A DNA stretch of 8,552 nt. Origin: Spirochaetia bacterium (lineage in GTDB: Bacteria > Spirochaetota > Spirochaetia > JABMQR01). Position numbers and translations under genes: made by a program. Shown here in pieces: positions 6,469 through 8,552 of the stretch. Below the pieces are notes generated by a model. It searched no databases, was not told the DNA's origin, and saw only the letters and a program-made list of their open reading frames with translations. The stretch's first letter is position 1. Each line of letters starts with the position of its first letter. The stretch spans positions 1 through 8,552 of the forward strand of contig JADHUD010000095.1 of assembly GCA_016784705.1 (NCBI GenBank), written 5' to 3'.

Positions 6469-7247
6469 TAGCAACAATATCGTTTTTTATATTGATAGCA
6501 GCACTTGCAGTTCAAATCTATTTTATCATTAGAAATAGTGAGAAACCTGATCCAATTACCCATTATATGCTTTTTATTGCTTTTCTTCTTCTGCTGATAA
6601 CTACAATCATACGCAGTTTTCGTATCGATTTTGTTGCGGTAACCTCAACGTATGAAGCTTTGTTACTTTTTTCTGAATGTATTGTGCTGGTTCTTGCAGT
6701 GTATAGATACAAGTCAAAAAATAGGACTTTACCGTTTATTATTACTGGTGGTACGCTGATATCCATAATACTGCTGGCGCTAGCTTCTTCACCTATTATT
6801 CCAGATGCGGCTTTACCTCCGGTTCCTGCGCTCCAATCATATTGGCTGGTTTTGCATATTCTGTTTGCATTCTTTGGCGAGGCATTTTTTGCTGTTGCTT
6901 TTATGGCGGCAATCTATTTTCTTGTGGTGAAAGATGAAGAAAAAAAATCATATGCAGATGCACTAATCTATAAATCTATTATTATCGGGTACTTCCTTTT
7001 TACTGCAGGCGGATTGATTTTTGGGGCAATCTGGGCATACAATGCTTGGGGACGTTACTGGGGGTGGGACCCCAAAGAGACGAGTGCTTTTGTCACCTGG
7101 CTTATATATACCCTCTACCTGCACTTGCGTCTGGTAAAAAAAATGCGCGGAAAAATAACTGCAATTTTTTCTGTTGCAGGTTTTGTGCTGACTCTGTTCA
7201 CCTTTCTGGGAGTTAACTATCTGATGACAGGGTTGCATAGCTATTGA
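6465..7247 (+). CDS. ccsA: CcsA/ResC-family System II haem-handling protein
   Basis: A 260-residue polytopic membrane protein, the haem-handling partner of ResB. The tryptophan-rich WWD motif of the haem-handling protein family is at 195-202 (WGRYWGWD), followed by PKETSAFVTWLIY. Conserved histidines flanking it are H131 (YWLVLH) and H258 near the C-terminus (GLHSY). About eight hydrophobic helices are visible. The start ATG overlaps the resB stop as ATGA, with AAGGATAAGAAG just upstream, so the two are translationally coupled. The pair implies that the organism makes c-type cytochromes, yet no CXXCH motif occurs in any gene of this window. The family is also named ccsB or resC. Confidence 0.93.
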   Translation: MIATISFFILIAALAVQIYFIIRNSEKPDPITHYMLFIAFLLLLITTIIRSFRIDFVAVTSTYEALLLFSECIVLVLAVYRYKSKNRTLPFIITGGTLISIILLALASSPIIPDAALPPVPALQSYWLVLHILFAFFGEAFFAVAFMAAIYFLVVKDEEKKSYADALIYKSIIIGYFLFTAGGLIFGAIWAYNAWGRYWGWDPKETSAFVTWLIYTLYLHLRLVKKMRGKITAIFSVAGFVLTLFTFLGVNYLMTGLHSY

Positions 7248-7302
7248 GTGTGCTTAAAAAACTCTACATTGATCATCAGAGATGGATGTATGCAGGGTTT
7301 TA
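7248..7302. other. Convergent intergenic gap
   Basis: This is the short gap between the converging ccsA and alcohol dehydrogenase genes. Only weak inverted repeats are present (CATC-AGA-GATG and TACAT...ATGTA). No strong bidirectional terminator with a T tract could be identified. Confidence 0.5.
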
Positions 7303-8466
7303 CTATATATCTGCAATCTGGTAGATGGCATAAATATCATCACGAAAGAGTTTCTTAAAGTTGCCCAGAGGTGCCGCTTCAGCTGCTTTATCAGCCATTT
7401 CTCCTTTACGGTCATCTGTAACTCCAAGCTCTTTGAGAGTTACGGGTAATCCCATCTCCCTGAAAAAGTTTTCAAGCCGTTTAATCCCTTCCAGTACTGT
7501 TCTCTCATCAGAATCGATATCTATCTCGACACCAAATACACGATTAAAAAACTGGACAAATTTAGCAATATGCTCATTATATACATATTTCATCCATGCA
7601 GGAAATATCACTGATAGACCAGCCCCATGTGCTACATCATACATAGCACTCAGCTCATGCTCAACATCATGTGAACCCCAGTCACCGACTCTTCCTGTTT
7701 CCAGCAGGTCATTGTGGGCAATAGTTCCCGCCCACATGATTTCCGCACGGGCATCATAATCATCGGGATTGTCTTTTACAATTAAAGCGTTGCGGATTAC
7801 TGATTTGAGTGTGGCCTCTATAAGTCTGTCAGTAAGATCAACTTTCTGTACTTTGGTGAAATAGCGCTCCATCAGATGAGCCATAATATCAGATACTCCA
7901 CACGCTGTTTGAAAAGCAGGCAGGCTGAAAGTCAATTCCGGATTAAGAATTGCAAATTTCGGTGCAAGGAAAGATGAGTGAATGGCTCTTTTGTACCACC
8001 CTTTCTCATTTGTTACTACAGAGTGGGGGCTTGATTCACTTCCTGCTGCAGGTATAGTAAGTATGCAGCCTAAGGGGAGAGCCTTTTTAATCTCTATTCC
8101 TGAAAAGAGTTCCCATACATCACCCTCATAATAGAACCCGGCAGCAATCGCTTTAGCGGAATCAATTACACTGCCGCCTCCAACAGCAAGGATAAAATCT
8201 ATGTGCTCCTTTTTACAGAGCGCTATCCCTTCACGCACAAGTCCCAGCCTTGGATTAGGCATGGCTCCGGGAAGTTCAATGAAATCAATTCCAGCTTTTG
8301 TCAGTGATGTGCATATGGAATCATAAAGACCAGTTTTTTTAATGCTTCCTCCACCATAGTGAAGTAGTACTCTGTTTGTGAATGGTTTTATCTCTTCAGC
8401 TATCTGCAGCTCAGTACCTTTGCCGAAAATTATTTTTGTTGTGTTATGGAATTGAAAATTGTTCAT
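7303..8466 (-). CDS. Iron-dependent NAD(P)H alcohol dehydrogenase, YqhD/BdhA type
   Basis: A 387-residue cytoplasmic enzyme of the group III (iron-containing) alcohol dehydrogenase family, closest to E. coli YqhD and clostridial butanol dehydrogenases, which reduce short-chain aldehydes to alcohols. The N-terminus FQFHNTTKIIFGKG (4-17) and the YGGGSIKKTG block (37-46) are typical of the YqhD/BdhA branch, in which the latter contacts NADPH. The dinucleotide loop GGGSVIDSAKAIAAG is at 96-110. Predicted metal ligands are D193, H197, H266 and H280, each one position off the YqhD ligands D194, H198, H267 and H281. The length equals YqhD. The start ATG is preceded by AGGAG with five bases between. 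It converges on ccsA and has its own promoter-like region, so it is probably not part of the redox operon. The physiological aldehyde is unknown. Confidence 0.93.
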   Translation of the reverse strand: MNNFQFHNTTKIIFGKGTELQIAEEIKPFTNRVLLHYGGGSIKKTGLYDSICTSLTKAGIDFIELPGAMPNPRLGLVREGIALCKKEHIDFILAVGGGSVIDSAKAIAAGFYYEGDVWELFSGIEIKKALPLGCILTIPAAGSESSPHSVVTNEKGWYKRAIHSSFLAPKFAILNPELTFSLPAFQTACGVSDIMAHLMERYFTKVQKVDLTDRLIEATLKSVIRNALIVKDNPDDYDARAEIMWAGTIAHNDLLETGRVGDWGSHDVEHELSAMYDVAHGAGLSVIFPAWMKYVYNEHIAKFVQFFNRVFGVEIDIDSDERTVLEGIKRLENFFREMGLPVTLKELGVTDDRKGEMADKAAEAAPLGNFKKLFRDDIYAIYQIADI

Positions 8467-8471
8467 AATAA

Positions 8472-8476
8472 CTCCT
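8472..8476 (-). promoter_or_regulatory. Shine-Dalgarno site of the alcohol dehydrogenase gene
   Basis: On the minus strand AGGAG stands five bases before the ATG at 8466-8464, fixing this start over the internal candidates. Confidence 0.7.
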
Positions 8477-8505
8477 GCTATGTTTATTTAATAAGCACAA
8501 ACAAT

Positions 8506-8534
8506 AATATATAGTATTATGTGAGAACATACAA
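8506..8534 (-). promoter_or_regulatory. Candidate promoter of the alcohol dehydrogenase gene with operator-like inverted repeat
   Basis: On the minus strand a TTGTAT -35 element (8529-8534) is followed after 17 bases by a TATATT -10 element (8506-8511), about 40 bases before the start codon. An inverted repeat TATGT-GAGA-ACATA (8518-8531) lies in the spacer and touches the -35 box, a good place for a repressor. The region is AT-rich, so -10-like matches are common by chance; the spacing and the single downstream gene support the call. Confidence 0.5.
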
Positions 8535-8552
8535 TAATCGGTGGTAATAATT

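Noticed and set aside
7248..7302. Bidirectional terminator between ccsA and the alcohol dehydrogenase gene
   Set aside because: Only stems of four or five pairs are found, without a T tract in either direction.
7361..7759. 132-codon plus-strand frame inside the alcohol dehydrogenase gene
   Set aside because: It is a serine/proline-rich shadow of the opposite strand of a conserved enzyme gene.

Overview
The window holds most of one redox operon and one convergent fermentation-type gene. Compact spacing, ATGA overlaps, clear Shine-Dalgarno sites and moderately AT-rich DNA fit a bacterium. The gene content (ion-pumping Nqr/Rnf complex, exported haem protein, System II cytochrome c maturation, butanol-dehydrogenase-type enzyme) suggests an anaerobic or facultative organism. 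A spirochaete-like or other sediment lineage is possible, but the sequence alone does not fix the taxon.

Positions 1-4227 carry a collinear six-gene cluster for a membrane-bound, probably Na+-pumping oxidoreductase. Its order matches both nqrABCDEF and the clostridial rnfCDGEAB order. The first gene is cut by the window edge; its C-terminus has two 4Fe-4S cysteine motifs, as in RnfC and unlike classical NqrA. The other five genes read as NqrB, NqrC, NqrD, NqrE and NqrF. NqrF (FAD plus 2Fe-2S, NADH oxidising) sits where an Rnf operon would carry the ferredoxin-like RnfB. The encoded complex therefore looks like an Rnf/Nqr mosaic. The NqrC covalent-FMN motif is intact, while the equivalent motif in NqrB is degenerate.

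Positions 4228-7247 continue on the same strand with an exported ethylbenzene-dehydrogenase-type haem-binding protein, followed by ResB and CcsA (System II haem delivery and ligation). Stem-loops lie on both sides of the haem-protein gene. A plausible reading is that electrons reaching the outer face of the Nqr-like pump can pass to an extracytoplasmic haem protein. This is inferred from gene order only; no CXXCH cytochrome is encoded in the window.

Positions 7303-8466 encode, on the minus strand, a YqhD/BdhA-type iron-dependent NAD(P)H alcohol dehydrogenase with its own promoter-like region at the right edge. It converges on ccsA and is probably an independent transcription unit. No tRNA, rRNA, CRISPR array or mobile element was seen.
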